From assembly GCF_025971945.1 (NCBI RefSeq), contig NZ_JAPDHW010000013.1, forward strand, positions 1 to 64,000: a stretch of DNA of 64,000 bases. The letters are read 5' to 3'. Shown here in pieces: positions 8,489 through 16,592 of the stretch. The notes under the pieces were generated by a model. That model saw only the letters and a list, made by a program, of their open reading frames with translations. It did no database searches and was not told where the DNA came from. The position numbers were made by a program, and so were the translations under genes. The DNA is from Chryseobacterium kimseyorum (lineage in GTDB: Bacteria; Bacteroidota; Bacteroidia; Flavobacteriales; Weeksellaceae). Within the stretch, counting starts at the first letter, position 1. Every line of letters starts with the position of its first letter.

Positions 8489-9004
8489 TTAAATATTAAC
8501 CACTCCCATATAGAAAAGCCCCAAACACTTTTGGTTTTCCTCTATCGTTAGAGAGTTTTTCAGATGGTCAACAATTTTCGGTGAACTCCAATAGCACCCT
8601 ACCCCATTTGCGGTACAGGTAAGATACATATTCTGAACTGCCATTGAAACGGCTGCAATTTCTTCCCATTCAGGAACCATTCCGCTGAAATTGACAACGA
8701 TGGAAACCACAGCATCTGCTTTATTGATTTTAAAACCAATATCATTATATTTTTTCTCTAAAAAAACTTGGGGAGCCTGCGTCGACTTGTAGATTTCCTG
8801 CATTTCAAAAGCAAGATTTGCTTTTTCTTCGCCCTTGAAAACTTTAAAACGCCAAGGTTTTGTTCTCTTATGATTGGGAGCCAATGTGGCTGAATTCAGG
8901 ATTTCTTCCATAATCTCCTGTGAGATTTCTGTTTCAGCATAATCTTTTGGAAAAATACTCCTTCTCTGTTCTATGATTTCTTTTAAAACTTCGGCTTTAT
9001 TCAT
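8489..9004 (-). CDS. Nitroreductase family protein, C-terminus shortened
   Basis: FMN-dependent NAD(P)H oxidoreductase family (YdjA-like). 171 residues: FMN-binding start EIIEQRRSIFPKDY, then SATLAPNHKRTKPWRFKVFKG, AAVSMAVQNMYLTCTANGVGCYWSSP and CLGLFYMG. Relatives normally carry another ~15-20 residues after GLFYMG that help close the FMN site; here the frame ends after VVNI and the next gene starts at once. That suggests an old 3' deletion or fusion with the unrelated downstream gene. Function may be reduced. Confidence 0.75.
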   Translation of the reverse strand: MNKAEVLKEIIEQRRSIFPKDYAETEISQEIMEEILNSATLAPNHKRTKPWRFKVFKGEEKANLAFEMQEIYKSTQAPQVFLEKKYNDIGFKINKADAVVSIVVNFSGMVPEWEEIAAVSMAVQNMYLTCTANGVGCYWSSPKIVDHLKNSLTIEENQKCLGLFYMGVVNI

Positions 9005-9083
9005 GTAGACAAATTTACGGAAAAAGCATGAAGATGGAAGCTTGGTAGTGAAGATTTTGGATGTATATTGTGATTGTGATTGG

Positions 9084-9171
9084 TGATTGGTGATGATGAA
9101 TGATGAATGATGAATGATGAATGATAGATGATGGATGATGGATGATTGATGATGGATGATGGATGATGGAT
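9084..9171. repeat. Simple repeat of GATGAATGAT / GATGGATGAT units
   Basis: About 88 bp of imperfect 7- and 8-base units (ATGATGA, TGGATGA). Shorter relatives occur near 335-390 and at 60034-60090. The 9005-9570 gap contains this tract and the hairpins at 9355-9432; no gene is supported. Confidence 0.7.
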
Positions 9172-9354
9172 GCGTAGCAAAATTAATGATTGACGTATGA
9201 TCTACTCTTTTTCTCTTGAAAATATTTAAAAATCAAAAATTTTGGATGATGAGATAAATTTTAGCTCAGCGACTGATTTTAAAATTTAACAATGTTTAGA
9301 AGGTTTTTTATAATATGCGACAATCAAGGAATTTCATCTATGATTATTTTAATT

Positions 9355-9432
9355 CAGCCACTTCGTGGCTGTTTCATGTTAGTTAGAAAATTAAAACGCT
9401 TTTGTGCGATTATCCATGGGTTTCACCCATGG
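9355..9432. repeat. Paired intergenic hairpins of the dispersed repeat type
   Basis: CAGCCACTTCGTGGCTG (9355-9371) and CCATGGGTTTCACCCATGG (9414-9432) are perfect short hairpins, followed by TTCAGTTCCTGACTG. Spacing and style match the palindrome-bearing repeats at 585-1060. Confidence 0.5.
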
Positions 9433-9570
9433 CTACTTTTGTTCAGTTCCTGACTGTGATTACCGAAATTCTTTTCGATAATGACAATCATAAAAGCATT
9501 GATTTATTATAAATTTTCTGTTGAACCCGTCCACTTTATTCTTTAAACTTTTTAATTGCTCTTTCAAAAC

Positions 9571-10020
9571 CTATAAAACCTCAACAATTTCCTGATGAAT
9601 TTTATTTAAAGTAAAATCCTGCCCTGATTTCATCCCCATCATCTTTTTCGCCATTGGACTTTCTGCAGAGATGGCATAGAAACGGTCGCCTTCAAAAAAG
9701 AATTCGCCCAGAGAAACGGATATGTAAAATCTTGCTTTATTGGTGATAACCAATGAACCCAGCTGTACTCTTTCGGTAGCTGCCGGAAGCACTCTTGCCA
9801 TATTGGTTTTCAGATCATTCAACGCAGCAAGCTGTCTTTGCATCTGGTAGATTTCCTCCTGCATCTCTTCGCGCATGCTGTCATATTTCGGCGTTTTCTT
9901 GATATCTCGGCTGGCTTCTAAAGTAAATTCTATAAAATTCTTAAGTTTTTCTATTTTTTCTGAAATCACGGTTTTTACATAATTTCTTATGTTATTTTTC
10001 TCAAATACTGTCTTCTCCAT
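9571..10020 (-). CDS. GreA/GreB-like transcription factor family protein
   Basis: A 149-residue protein. Residues 1-75 form a coiled coil (IEKLKNFIEFTLEASRDIKK...EEIYQMQRQLAALNDL) and residues 85-149 resemble the FKBP-like C-domain of GreA (VQLGSLVITNKARFYISVSLGEFFFEGDRFYAISAESPMAKKMMGMKSGQDF). It lacks the acidic tip signature of a true GreA, so it is likely an RNA-polymerase-secondary-channel relative rather than GreA itself. Homologues in flavobacteria are often mislabelled as 3-oxoacyl-ACP synthase; nothing here supports that. Confidence 0.65.
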   Translation of the reverse strand: MEKTVFEKNNIRNYVKTVISEKIEKLKNFIEFTLEASRDIKKTPKYDSMREEMQEEIYQMQRQLAALNDLKTNMARVLPAATERVQLGSLVITNKARFYISVSLGEFFFEGDRFYAISAESPMAKKMMGMKSGQDFTLNKIHQEIVEVL

Positions 10021-10104
10021 GTATCGTAATCTTTACATAAAGATAATATTTTTTTTAAATAATAAAATGAAAAAACCGTCTCATTACGAAACGGCTGTAA
10101 ACTT

Positions 10105-10329
10105 TTATTTTGGTCTGAGATCTTTATAATCCATAACATCAATCTTTCTTTCATCAGCGTCACGTCTTTTTTCAAGCTGCTCAACATTTCTGTCTAAAGG
10201 GCTTTGCTTTCCTTCCATATAATTTTCATTCTGGTTGTCGGCATTTGTTTCTACTCCATACTTCGATGCACATGAGGTCAGCAAAAAGGTCAGAAAAACT
10301 GACATAAAGAAAAGCTATTTATTTCTCAT
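10105..10329 (-). pseudogene. Small lipoprotein gene with a stop codon inside its signal peptide
   Basis: The natural frame opens at an ATG near 10327-10332 and reads M(M)RNK, stop TAG (10315-10317), then LFFMSVFLTFLLTSC followed by a charged 54-residue domain (ASKYGVETNADNQNENY...DYKDLRPK). The lipobox FLLTSC is intact, but the positive N-region MRNK is cut off. A single base change from AAG or CAG would explain the stop. Translation may restart at the internal ATG (10305, 66 residues), giving a signal peptide without positive charge. Either a pseudogene, a weakened allele, or a sequencing error. Confidence 0.6.
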
Positions 10330-10451
10330 CATTTTTTTTCAAAGATATATTTTTCTGATATTTCAGTTTGAAAATTTAACTAAAAATTATCAGTTTAAAA
10401 TAGCTTACTAATATATCTCAACAGAAAAAATAGTGAAATTCACAAGTTTTT

Positions 10452-10982
10452 TTATTGTTCAGCTATCTTTTTGAGATCTCCAAAACCCTGCTCAAACATT
10501 TTACCCATCTGCATATCCATAAAGGGTTTCATTATTTTCATGGGAGTGGTTAATTCATTATCCATTGTCCAAGTTACTTTGGTTGAGTTTCCTTCGGAAG
10601 ACATTATTAAATTTGAAGTTGCATCACCTTCCCACGGCTGGATAAAATGCAATTTGCTCGTCGCTTTTTGATAAGGAACAATCGCAACAATCTCCTGTTC
10701 GCCTTCTCCAACATCTTTATTTCCCCTCCAGTGATAACCGTCGCCGACTTCTCCCGGATCACCTTTGTAAGTGATTACGACACTTTTATCAGCCTTCGCA
10801 AAAGGATTCCAAACATTGAACGCTCTTGTCGAACTGATATGAGGCCACACTTTCTCTTTAGGAGCATCGATGACGACAGATTTCTCAATATGATAATCTT
10901 TGCTGAAAGCCAACATGGCAATAACAGCGTACACAATGATTAAAAGGATAATTCCCCCGATGAATTTTAAAATTGTTTTCAT
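10452..10982 (-). CDS. SRPBCC/START-like protein with N-terminal membrane anchor
   Basis: A 176-residue protein. One hydrophobic helix at residues 5-27 (LKFIGGIILLIIVYAVIAMLAF) anchors a polyketide-cyclase/SRPBCC domain: DYHIEKSVVIDAPKEKVWPHI, then FNVWNPFAKAD, and the C-terminal helix FMDMQMGKMFEQGFGDLKKIAEQ. The family binds hydrophobic small molecules in a deep cavity; the ligand is unknown. Single gene. Confidence 0.75.
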   Translation of the reverse strand: MKTILKFIGGIILLIIVYAVIAMLAFSKDYHIEKSVVIDAPKEKVWPHISSTRAFNVWNPFAKADKSVVITYKGDPGEVGDGYHWRGNKDVGEGEQEIVAIVPYQKATSKLHFIQPWEGDATSNLIMSSEGNSTKVTWTMDNELTTPMKIMKPFMDMQMGKMFEQGFGDLKKIAEQ

Positions 10983-11173
10983 GATTAAGTTTTAATATTT
11001 TTTTAAATTAAGTTATAGGCTCTGAAATTCCTGTTTAAATATTTGCCAACTAGATGATTTCAGCGTATAATATTGAGTTTTTGTAAAATGTAAGATTATA
11101 TATTAAATGCAGTTGATCGAAATTTACAGATGAGTACACAAGCCACGAGCAAGAACCACCTGCCAAAAGCCTT

Positions 11174-11524
11174 TTACTTTTTCTGCATTAAATAAGACAC
11201 CAGCTTTTTAATCAATCCGTTTTCCATTTCGAAGACATCGCAGAAATCGGCGTTGAGAACATCTCCGTTTTTAAACTTTCCAATGACATTTCCTTCTGCA
11301 ATGACCACATTATTTTCTTCCGTCATTCTGAAAACCGTAATTTTCGGCTTTCCGGTGAAGTTTTCATTTTCAATTTCCTTATCGAATTCTCCTTTTCCGT
11401 GGTGTTGATAAACTCCCGGCATTTCCCAGATGACGTCTTGGGTGAGACAGCTCAGGATTTTTTCATGGTCTGTTTCCTGAAAAGCATCCATGTACTTTTG
11501 CACTGTTTCTTTATTTGTAGACAT
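11174..11524 (-). CDS. SnoaL/NTF2-like protein
   Basis: A 116-residue cytoplasmic protein with the NTF2-like fold pattern: KYMDAFQETDHEKILSCLTQDVIWEMPG, then IENENFTGKPKITVFRMTEENNVVIAEGNV and DVFEMENGLIKKLVSYL. Members are isomerases, cyclases or ligand-binding proteins; no specific activity can be assigned. Stands alone, leftward, facing away from the M3 peptidase gene. Confidence 0.75.
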   Translation of the reverse strand: MSTNKETVQKYMDAFQETDHEKILSCLTQDVIWEMPGVYQHHGKGEFDKEIENENFTGKPKITVFRMTEENNVVIAEGNVIGKFKNGDVLNADFCDVFEMENGLIKKLVSYLMQKK

Positions 11525-11560
11525 GGCTATTTTTAATAATTTAGTTGTAAATGATTTAAA

Positions 11561-11640
11561 CGCAAAGTTCGCAAAGATTTTTTGACTATAAACGGTTTTT
11601 AAGTTCGCAAAGGCGTTTCACTTAGCAAAGAACTCAAAGT
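11561..11640. repeat. Intergenic CGCAAAGTTCGCAAAG-type repeat
   Basis: Contains several copies of the unit (G)CGCAAAG or TTCGCAAAG in 80 bp, part of the 269-bp gap before the M3 peptidase gene. This looks like decayed simple sequence. No convincing promoter was found in the gap. Confidence 0.4.
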
Positions 11641-11793
11641 AAAATTACTGAAAACCAAAATTAGCAATTTGAAATGAAGCAAATCTTTTCCTATGACAAG
11701 TTATTTGATGAATAAGCATTTTTGTCACAAATTTTCGCAAGGCATCGTTTTTGAGAATTAAATTCTAATTAAATTTAACCTAAAAATAATTCA

Positions 11794-13866
11794 ATGTCTA
11801 TTTTAACAGAAAAATTCAATACACCATATCATTCAGCGCCCTTTGATCAGATTAAAAATGAAGATTATCTTCCGGCTTTTAAAGAATTGATTCAGAAATC
11901 TGAAGCAGAAATCAATTCCATTGTTAACAATTCAGAGGAGCCGACTTTTGAAAATACGATCGAAGCCTTGGCTTTTTCGGGTGAGCAACTGGACAGAGCT
12001 TACAATATTTTTTTCAATTTAAATTCAGCTGAAACGAGTGACGAATTACAAAAAATCGCGCAGGAAGTTTCTCCAATCTTAACTGAATATTCTTCAAAAA
12101 TTTCTCAAAACGAAGCCTTATTTAATAGAATTAAAAAAGTTTACGACCAAAAAGAAAAGTACATTCTGAACGAAGAACAGCAGATGCTTTTGGATGAGAC
12201 GTATAAAGGTTTTGTAAGAAGCGGAGCCCTCTTAAATGAAGAAGACAAAGAGAAATTAAAGAAGATCAGCATGGATTTATCTTTAAAATCGCTTCAGTTC
12301 GGACAAAATGTGTTGGCTTCAACAAACAACTATTTTAAACACATCACCAACAAAGAAGATTTAGCAGGAATTCCCGAAGCGATTATCGAACAATACGCAG
12401 AAGAAGCCAAGGAAAAAAATCTCGAAGGCTGGGTGGTCACTTTGCAGTATCCAAGTTATATTCCGTTTTTGACGTATGCTGAAAACCGAGAATTGAGAAA
12501 AGAACTGGCTTTGGCCAATGGTAAAAAATCTTTCGACGGCGGGGAATTTGACAATCAAAACCTCATCAAAGAATTGCTGAATTTAAAACAGCAGAAGGCT
12601 GAGCTTTTAGGTTATTCAAATTACGCAGATTACGTTCTGGAAGAAAGAATGGCTAAATCTCCGACTAAGGTTCTGGATTTTCTGAATGAACTTTTAACGA
12701 AAGCAAAACCATACGCAGAAAAAGAGATTGAGGAATTAAAATCTCTGGCAAAAGGTGACGGAATCGAAGAAATGCAGGGTTATGATCATGCTTTTTACGC
12801 AGAAAAACTCCGTAAAGCAAAATTTGATCTGAATGATGAAGAACTGAAACCTTACTTTCCACTGGAGCAGGTTCAGGAAGCAGTTTTTGGATTGTCTAAG
12901 CAACTTTTCGGACTGACTTTCGTGGAGAAAAATGACGTTCCAAAATATCATGAAGATGTGAAAGTATATGAGGTCTTCGAAAACCAGGAACCAGGTGCAA
13001 AGAATCAAGAACCAACAATTAATAACGATCAGCCATCAACCAGCTTCAAAGCCTTGCTTTACGTTGACTATTTCCCGAGAAAAGGCAAAAGAGCCGGCGC
13101 CTGGATGACGAGTTATAAAAATCAGTATCAGAAAGATGGTGAAAATTCACGTCCGCATATTTCTATTGTCTGTAATTTCAGCAAGCCTACGAAAGATACG
13201 CCGAGTTTACTGACGTTTCAGGAAGTGACGACCTTGTTCCACGAGTTTGGTCATGCACTGCACGGAATGATGGCAAATACACAATATCCGAACCTGTCAG
13301 GAACGTCTGTAAAATGGGATTTTGTGGAATTACCTTCTCAGTTTCTTGAGAATTTCTGTTATGAGCCGGAATTTCTAAAAACATTTGCTAAACATTATAA
13401 AACCGGCGAAGTTCTTCCCGATGAAAAGATCGAAAAAATTGCTTTGTCTAAAAACTTTATGGAAGGTTACCAAACGATGAGACAGCTTGGTTTCGGGATT
13501 CTGGATATGAACTACCACACGAAAGTTGGAGATCTGGAGAATTTGAGTGTTAAAGAGTTTGAAGACTCTTACACAAAAGCGACACAGCTTTATCCTGTAA
13601 ATCCTGAAACAGCAATGAGCCCGAGTTTCTCACATATTTTTCAGGGTGGATATTCTGCGGGATATTATTCTTACAAATGGGCAGAAGTCTTGGATGCCGA
13701 CGCTTTCCAGTATTTTAAAGAAACCGGAATTTTCAATCCTGAAACGGCAGCAAAGTTTAAAGTACTTCTTTCTTCGGGCGGAACTAAAGATCCGATGGAA
13801 CTGTATAAAAACTTCAGAGGAGGTGAACCGAAGGTCGAAAGTTTGCTGAAGAGGGCATTTGGGTAA
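11794..13866 (+). CDS. M3 family metallopeptidase (peptidyl-dipeptidase Dcp / oligopeptidase A type)
   Basis: Cytoplasmic zinc peptidase that trims short peptides. The 690-residue length and layout fit the family, with the catalytic HEFGH at residues 483-487 and the downstream glutamate region FVELPSQFLEN. YSAGYYSYKWAEVLDADAF near the C-terminus is the usual substrate-binding segment. No signal peptide. Residues ~397-417 form a low-complexity insert rich in N, Q, E and P between a conserved strand pair, encoded by repeat-like DNA. Start ATG (MSILTEKFNTPY) is the natural family start. Confidence 0.92.
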   Translation: MSILTEKFNTPYHSAPFDQIKNEDYLPAFKELIQKSEAEINSIVNNSEEPTFENTIEALAFSGEQLDRAYNIFFNLNSAETSDELQKIAQEVSPILTEYSSKISQNEALFNRIKKVYDQKEKYILNEEQQMLLDETYKGFVRSGALLNEEDKEKLKKISMDLSLKSLQFGQNVLASTNNYFKHITNKEDLAGIPEAIIEQYAEEAKEKNLEGWVVTLQYPSYIPFLTYAENRELRKELALANGKKSFDGGEFDNQNLIKELLNLKQQKAELLGYSNYADYVLEERMAKSPTKVLDFLNELLTKAKPYAEKEIEELKSLAKGDGIEEMQGYDHAFYAEKLRKAKFDLNDEELKPYFPLEQVQEAVFGLSKQLFGLTFVEKNDVPKYHEDVKVYEVFENQEPGAKNQEPTINNDQPSTSFKALLYVDYFPRKGKRAGAWMTSYKNQYQKDGENSRPHISIVCNFSKPTKDTPSLLTFQEVTTLFHEFGHALHGMMANTQYPNLSGTSVKWDFVELPSQFLENFCYEPEFLKTFAKHYKTGEVLPDEKIEKIALSKNFMEGYQTMRQLGFGILDMNYHTKVGDLENLSVKEFEDSYTKATQLYPVNPETAMSPSFSHIFQGGYSAGYYSYKWAEVLDADAFQYFKETGIFNPETAAKFKVLLSSGGTKDPMELYKNFRGGEPKVESLLKRAFG

Positions 13867-13876
13867 AAACTAATTT

Positions 13877-13912
13877 CAAAGTTCCCAAGACTTACATATC
13901 AAGGGGACTTTG
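13877..13912 (+). terminator. Terminator of the M3 peptidase gene, overlapping the recombinase 3' end
   Basis: CAAAGTTCCC pairs with GGGGACTTTG over a 16-base loop, followed by AATTTTT. It overlaps the last codons (SPLDM, stop) of the convergent recombinase gene. Confidence 0.55.
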
Positions 13913-14716
13913 AATTTTTCTCATTTTTAAATCTGTAATGTGAGTGTAAATTTGAGTTGTAACAACACTGTTGTGACCTAAAAGCTCCTGAATATATCTA
14001 ATATCTGTACCATTTTCTATTAGATGCGTTGCAAAACTATGTCTCAAAATATGAGGAGTCACTAACTTTTGTATCTCGGCTCGTACCGCAGCTTGCTTAA
14101 CAATTTGCTGAACGCTTCTTGCCGAATATTTTTCATTTTCATTTCCTTCAAAAAGATATGTTTTTGGTGAACATTTTTTGAAATATTCTCTTAGCAATGG
14201 TAAAACTAACTGCGGAAGCATCACATACCGATCTTTTTTTCCGTTGGATTGTGAAATTGATATTCTGCCGGATTTTGAATCAATATCTATAATTCTCATA
14301 TTAATCAATTCACTTACTCTGAGACCACAACCGTACAAAAGACAAATTATCGATTTGTGTTTAAGATTTTCGGTTAGATTAATCATTTTTAAAATATCTT
14401 CTCTGCTGAGATATTTTGGGAGTGTATGTTCTACCCTTTTCGGATAAAGATGAGAAAGTGATAATTTTTTATCAAACATTATTTCATAAAACAATCTGAT
14501 ACTGCCCAAGACATGCTTTCGAAATGATTGTGAAATATTCTTTTCTTTTATCTGATTATAGATATATTTTTCAACAATACTTTCATCAACATTTTCTATC
14601 TCAATGTGATTAATTGCTTTGAAGAATGTAGCCAAAGTAGAGACGTAAGTTTTGATTGTAGATTCACTATATCTGGCAATTTCAAGTTTCTGTCTGAAAA
14701 TATAAGAATATTTCAT
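13892..14716 (-). CDS. Tyrosine recombinase, integron-integrase-like, driving the cassette array
   Basis: A 274-residue site-specific recombinase with a SAM-like N-terminal core-binding domain (residues 1-85) and catalytic domain (100-274). Catalytic residues are visible: R133 in GCGLRVSEL, K160/K161 in SNGKKDR, H222 and R225 in PHILRHSFATHL, H248 in LLGHNS and nucleophile Y257 in TQIYTHI. The C-terminus ends IQSPLDM; an SPLD tail is also seen in integron integrases. It lacks the ~20-35 residue segment that IntI has before the ...RAV/QAA helix, and is about 60 residues shorter than IntI1. Divergent from the cassette array, exactly the intI position. Confidence 0.85.
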   Translation of the reverse strand: MKYSYIFRQKLEIARYSESTIKTYVSTLATFFKAINHIEIENVDESIVEKYIYNQIKEKNISQSFRKHVLGSIRLFYEIMFDKKLSLSHLYPKRVEHTLPKYLSREDILKMINLTENLKHKSIICLLYGCGLRVSELINMRIIDIDSKSGRISISQSNGKKDRYVMLPQLVLPLLREYFKKCSPKTYLFEGNENEKYSARSVQQIVKQAAVRAEIQKLVTPHILRHSFATHLIENGTDIRYIQELLGHNSVVTTQIYTHITDLKMRKIQSPLDM

Positions 14717-14749
14717 TGCAGTGTGTTTTTATCAAAACTACAAAACATT

Positions 14750-14900
14750 CGTCAATCCAAAAAATGTTTATTAAAAATAATTTTGTAAACTCCATTTAAT
14801 CAATCTAATCAAAGCAATAGTTAATCAATTCAGAAAAACAGCTTTGCGAAAGTTATATAACCTGGATTGACGCAATGCGTAAATTTGGAAGTTAGCCACA
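14750..14900 (+). promoter_or_regulatory. attI-like site and recombinase promoter region
   Basis: The first cassette boundary is GTTAGCCACA at 14891-14900; its complement TGTGGCTAAC closes C1 at 15914-15923. Upstream, CGTCAATCC (14750-14758) and GGATTGACG (14864-14872) form a 9-bp inverted pair flanking the gap, candidates for recombinase binding. TAATTTTG at 14778-14785 fits a -7 box on the plus strand and could drive the array, but no -33 box is at the right distance. Confidence 0.6.
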
Positions 14901-14926
14901 ATAGCACAAGCGACACAACACAGACA

Positions 14927-15922
14927 ATGAAACATCACTTTGGAGACTTTTTAGACAGAACAGGCGACTATTGGACGACAATTCCAAATAGAGAAAGATT
15001 TGCATTTATTGCCGACTTTGAAATAGTAAACAAGGAAGAAGTAAAAATATTGACAATAAGCAAAACCCAAGACAAAAATCATTGGGAACAAATTTTTGAC
15101 TGTCCGAACCTTGAAGAACTGACACTTCACGACCCAAGCAAAGAACAAGTTCAAGCAATTCGCAGACTGACGAACGTAAAACGTTTAAGAGTAACTTTTT
15201 TCAGAGCAGCCGACATTGAGTTTATAGGCGACTTACATAATTTAGAAGAATTAATTCTCGAATATGTTTCAGGATTTTCCGATTTGACACCTCTTGCAAA
15301 ACTGACTAAATTAAAATCGGTACATTTTGAAAATCTTCGCAAAGTTTCAAATTTTGACGGACTAAAAGGAACTAACAGTTTACGTTATTTATATATCAAC
15401 GGGACACTTGATTGGAACCAACCAATCGACAATTTTGAGTTTTTAAGTGGACTTCCAAATCTTGAAGTATTCTCATTGGGTTGGATTATTAACAAGTCGC
15501 CATTCCCAGCACTCATATCTGTTTTGACTTTAAAAAAGTTGAAAAAAATTAGACTAATAAGCAAAACACTTCCAACCCAAGAGTTTGCATTTTTGGAACG
15601 GGCTCTACCAAATGTTCAAGGTGCTAACAATGAAATTTGTCGAAGATTTGCATATAGTAGTTCAAAGTTGACAAGAGATGATTATCGTTCTCAACTTTCG
15701 GACGAAGTAATCAAAGAAAAACATCCAGAAGTTAGAATAATTTATGACGGAACAAGAGAAATAAACGACCCAAGTACAGAATGGTTTGAGTTTATAGGAA
15801 AAGGAGCAGGACGTGTAAAATGTAATAGCCCAAAAGCAGACGAAAAAATTGAAGAATTTAGGCAAAAATATGAACAATATAAAATTGAAGCAGACAGAAT
15901 TATCCAAAGCTACTGTGGCTAA
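14927..15922 (+). CDS. Cassette C1: leucine-rich-repeat protein
   Basis: A 331-residue cytoplasmic protein. Residues ~70-220 are leucine-rich repeats of about 22-24 residues (LTNVKRLRVTFF, LHNLEELILEY, LTKLKSVHFENL, TNSLRYLYINGT, LPNLEVFSLGW), a protein-binding solenoid. N- and C-terminal parts are not recognised. Start is the ATG 36 bp after the attI-like core; an earlier ATG at 14867 would cross the recombination site. The stop codon TAA lies inside the GGCTAAC core that opens attC1. Role unknown. Confidence 0.7.
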   Translation: MKHHFGDFLDRTGDYWTTIPNRERFAFIADFEIVNKEEVKILTISKTQDKNHWEQIFDCPNLEELTLHDPSKEQVQAIRRLTNVKRLRVTFFRAADIEFIGDLHNLEELILEYVSGFSDLTPLAKLTKLKSVHFENLRKVSNFDGLKGTNSLRYLYINGTLDWNQPIDNFEFLSGLPNLEVFSLGWIINKSPFPALISVLTLKKLKKIRLISKTLPTQEFAFLERALPNVQGANNEICRRFAYSSSKLTRDDYRSQLSDEVIKEKHPEVRIIYDGTREINDPSTEWFEFIGKGAGRVKCNSPKADEKIEEFRQKYEQYKIEADRIIQSYCG

Positions 15923-16050
15923 CATCGGTTTGGCAATAGTGGGGCTGAACTGCTAAATTTGAACTTCGGTAATTCTAATCAACTTCGGTGCTAATTTGAG
16001 CTGAAGTGCATCAAATTCCCCACCATCGCCAAGCCGTAAACCGTTAGCGG
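15914..16050 (+). repeat. attC-like site 1
   Basis: Opens TGTGGCTAAC and closes CCGTTAGCGG. Outer arms TTTGGCAATAGTGGGGC and CCCCACCATCGCCAAG pair with unpaired bases in one arm. The opening box complements the start of C1, at 14891. Confidence 0.8.
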
Positions 16051-16094
16051 TCAGGCTATGAACGACCGTACTAAAACAAACTAACGGACAAAAA

Positions 16095-16592
16095 ATGAAC
16101 TTTAACAACATTGAAGACATCAAAAAAGCAGGGTTTACGGGCTTTAAGAAAATGAGTGAATTATTCATTGACAGTTCTTCTATTCCTAAATCTAAAGGTG
16201 TTTATCTCGTCTTAAATCCTAATTTTGAAAAAGCTGAATACTTACAAATTGGTACAGGAGGACACTTCAAAGGTAAAAACCCAAATGTTACACTTGATGA
16301 ACTCAAATCGAATTGGGTTGACAACTCACTCGTGGTTTACATTGGAAAAGCAGGAAGCGAAACAAGTAGTGCCACACTGCACTCAAGATTAAAACAATAT
16401 TTTGGTTTTGGTCAAGGCAAAAATATTGGACATTGGGGAGGCAGATTAATTTGGCAACTTAAAAACTCAGCCGATTTAATTGTTTGTTGGAAGCCTTTGC
16501 CAACTGATGATCCAAGAACTTATGAAAATCAGTTAATCAAAAAGTTCGTTTCCGAATTTTCTAAACGCCCATTTGCAAATCTTGCTGACTAA
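16095..16592 (+). CDS. Cassette C2: GIY-YIG-like nuclease protein
   Basis: A 165-residue protein with the elements of a GIY-YIG fold: GVY (35-37), YIGKAG (82-87), R98 in LHSRLKQY and E144 in YENQLIKKF, in the right order. This fold cuts DNA with a single metal ion, using Tyr, Arg and Glu. The insert between GVY and YIG is longer (about 45 residues) than in most members. Its stop codon overlaps the ATG of the Mrr-like gene (TAATG), so both come from one message. A joint restriction or defence role is inferred; other GIY-YIG proteins repair or home. Confidence 0.7.
   Translation: MNFNNIEDIKKAGFTGFKKMSELFIDSSSIPKSKGVYLVLNPNFEKAEYLQIGTGGHFKGKNPNVTLDELKSNWVDNSLVVYIGKAGSETSSATLHSRLKQYFGFGQGKNIGHWGGRLIWQLKNSADLIVCWKPLPTDDPRTYENQLIKKFVSEFSKRPFANLAD

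Noticed and set aside
9571..10020. Annotation as 3-oxoacyl-ACP synthase
   Set aside because: The protein has no thiolase fold; the coiled coil plus GreA-like C-domain fits better.
13892..14716. Calling the recombinase a canonical IntI or a housekeeping XerC/D
   Set aside because: It lacks the IntI extra segment, and its genomic position beside the array argues against XerC/D. Left as integron-integrase-like.
14867..14926. Upstream ATG for the C1 gene
   Set aside because: It would put the recombination core inside the coding sequence; the ATG at 14927 is within the cassette.
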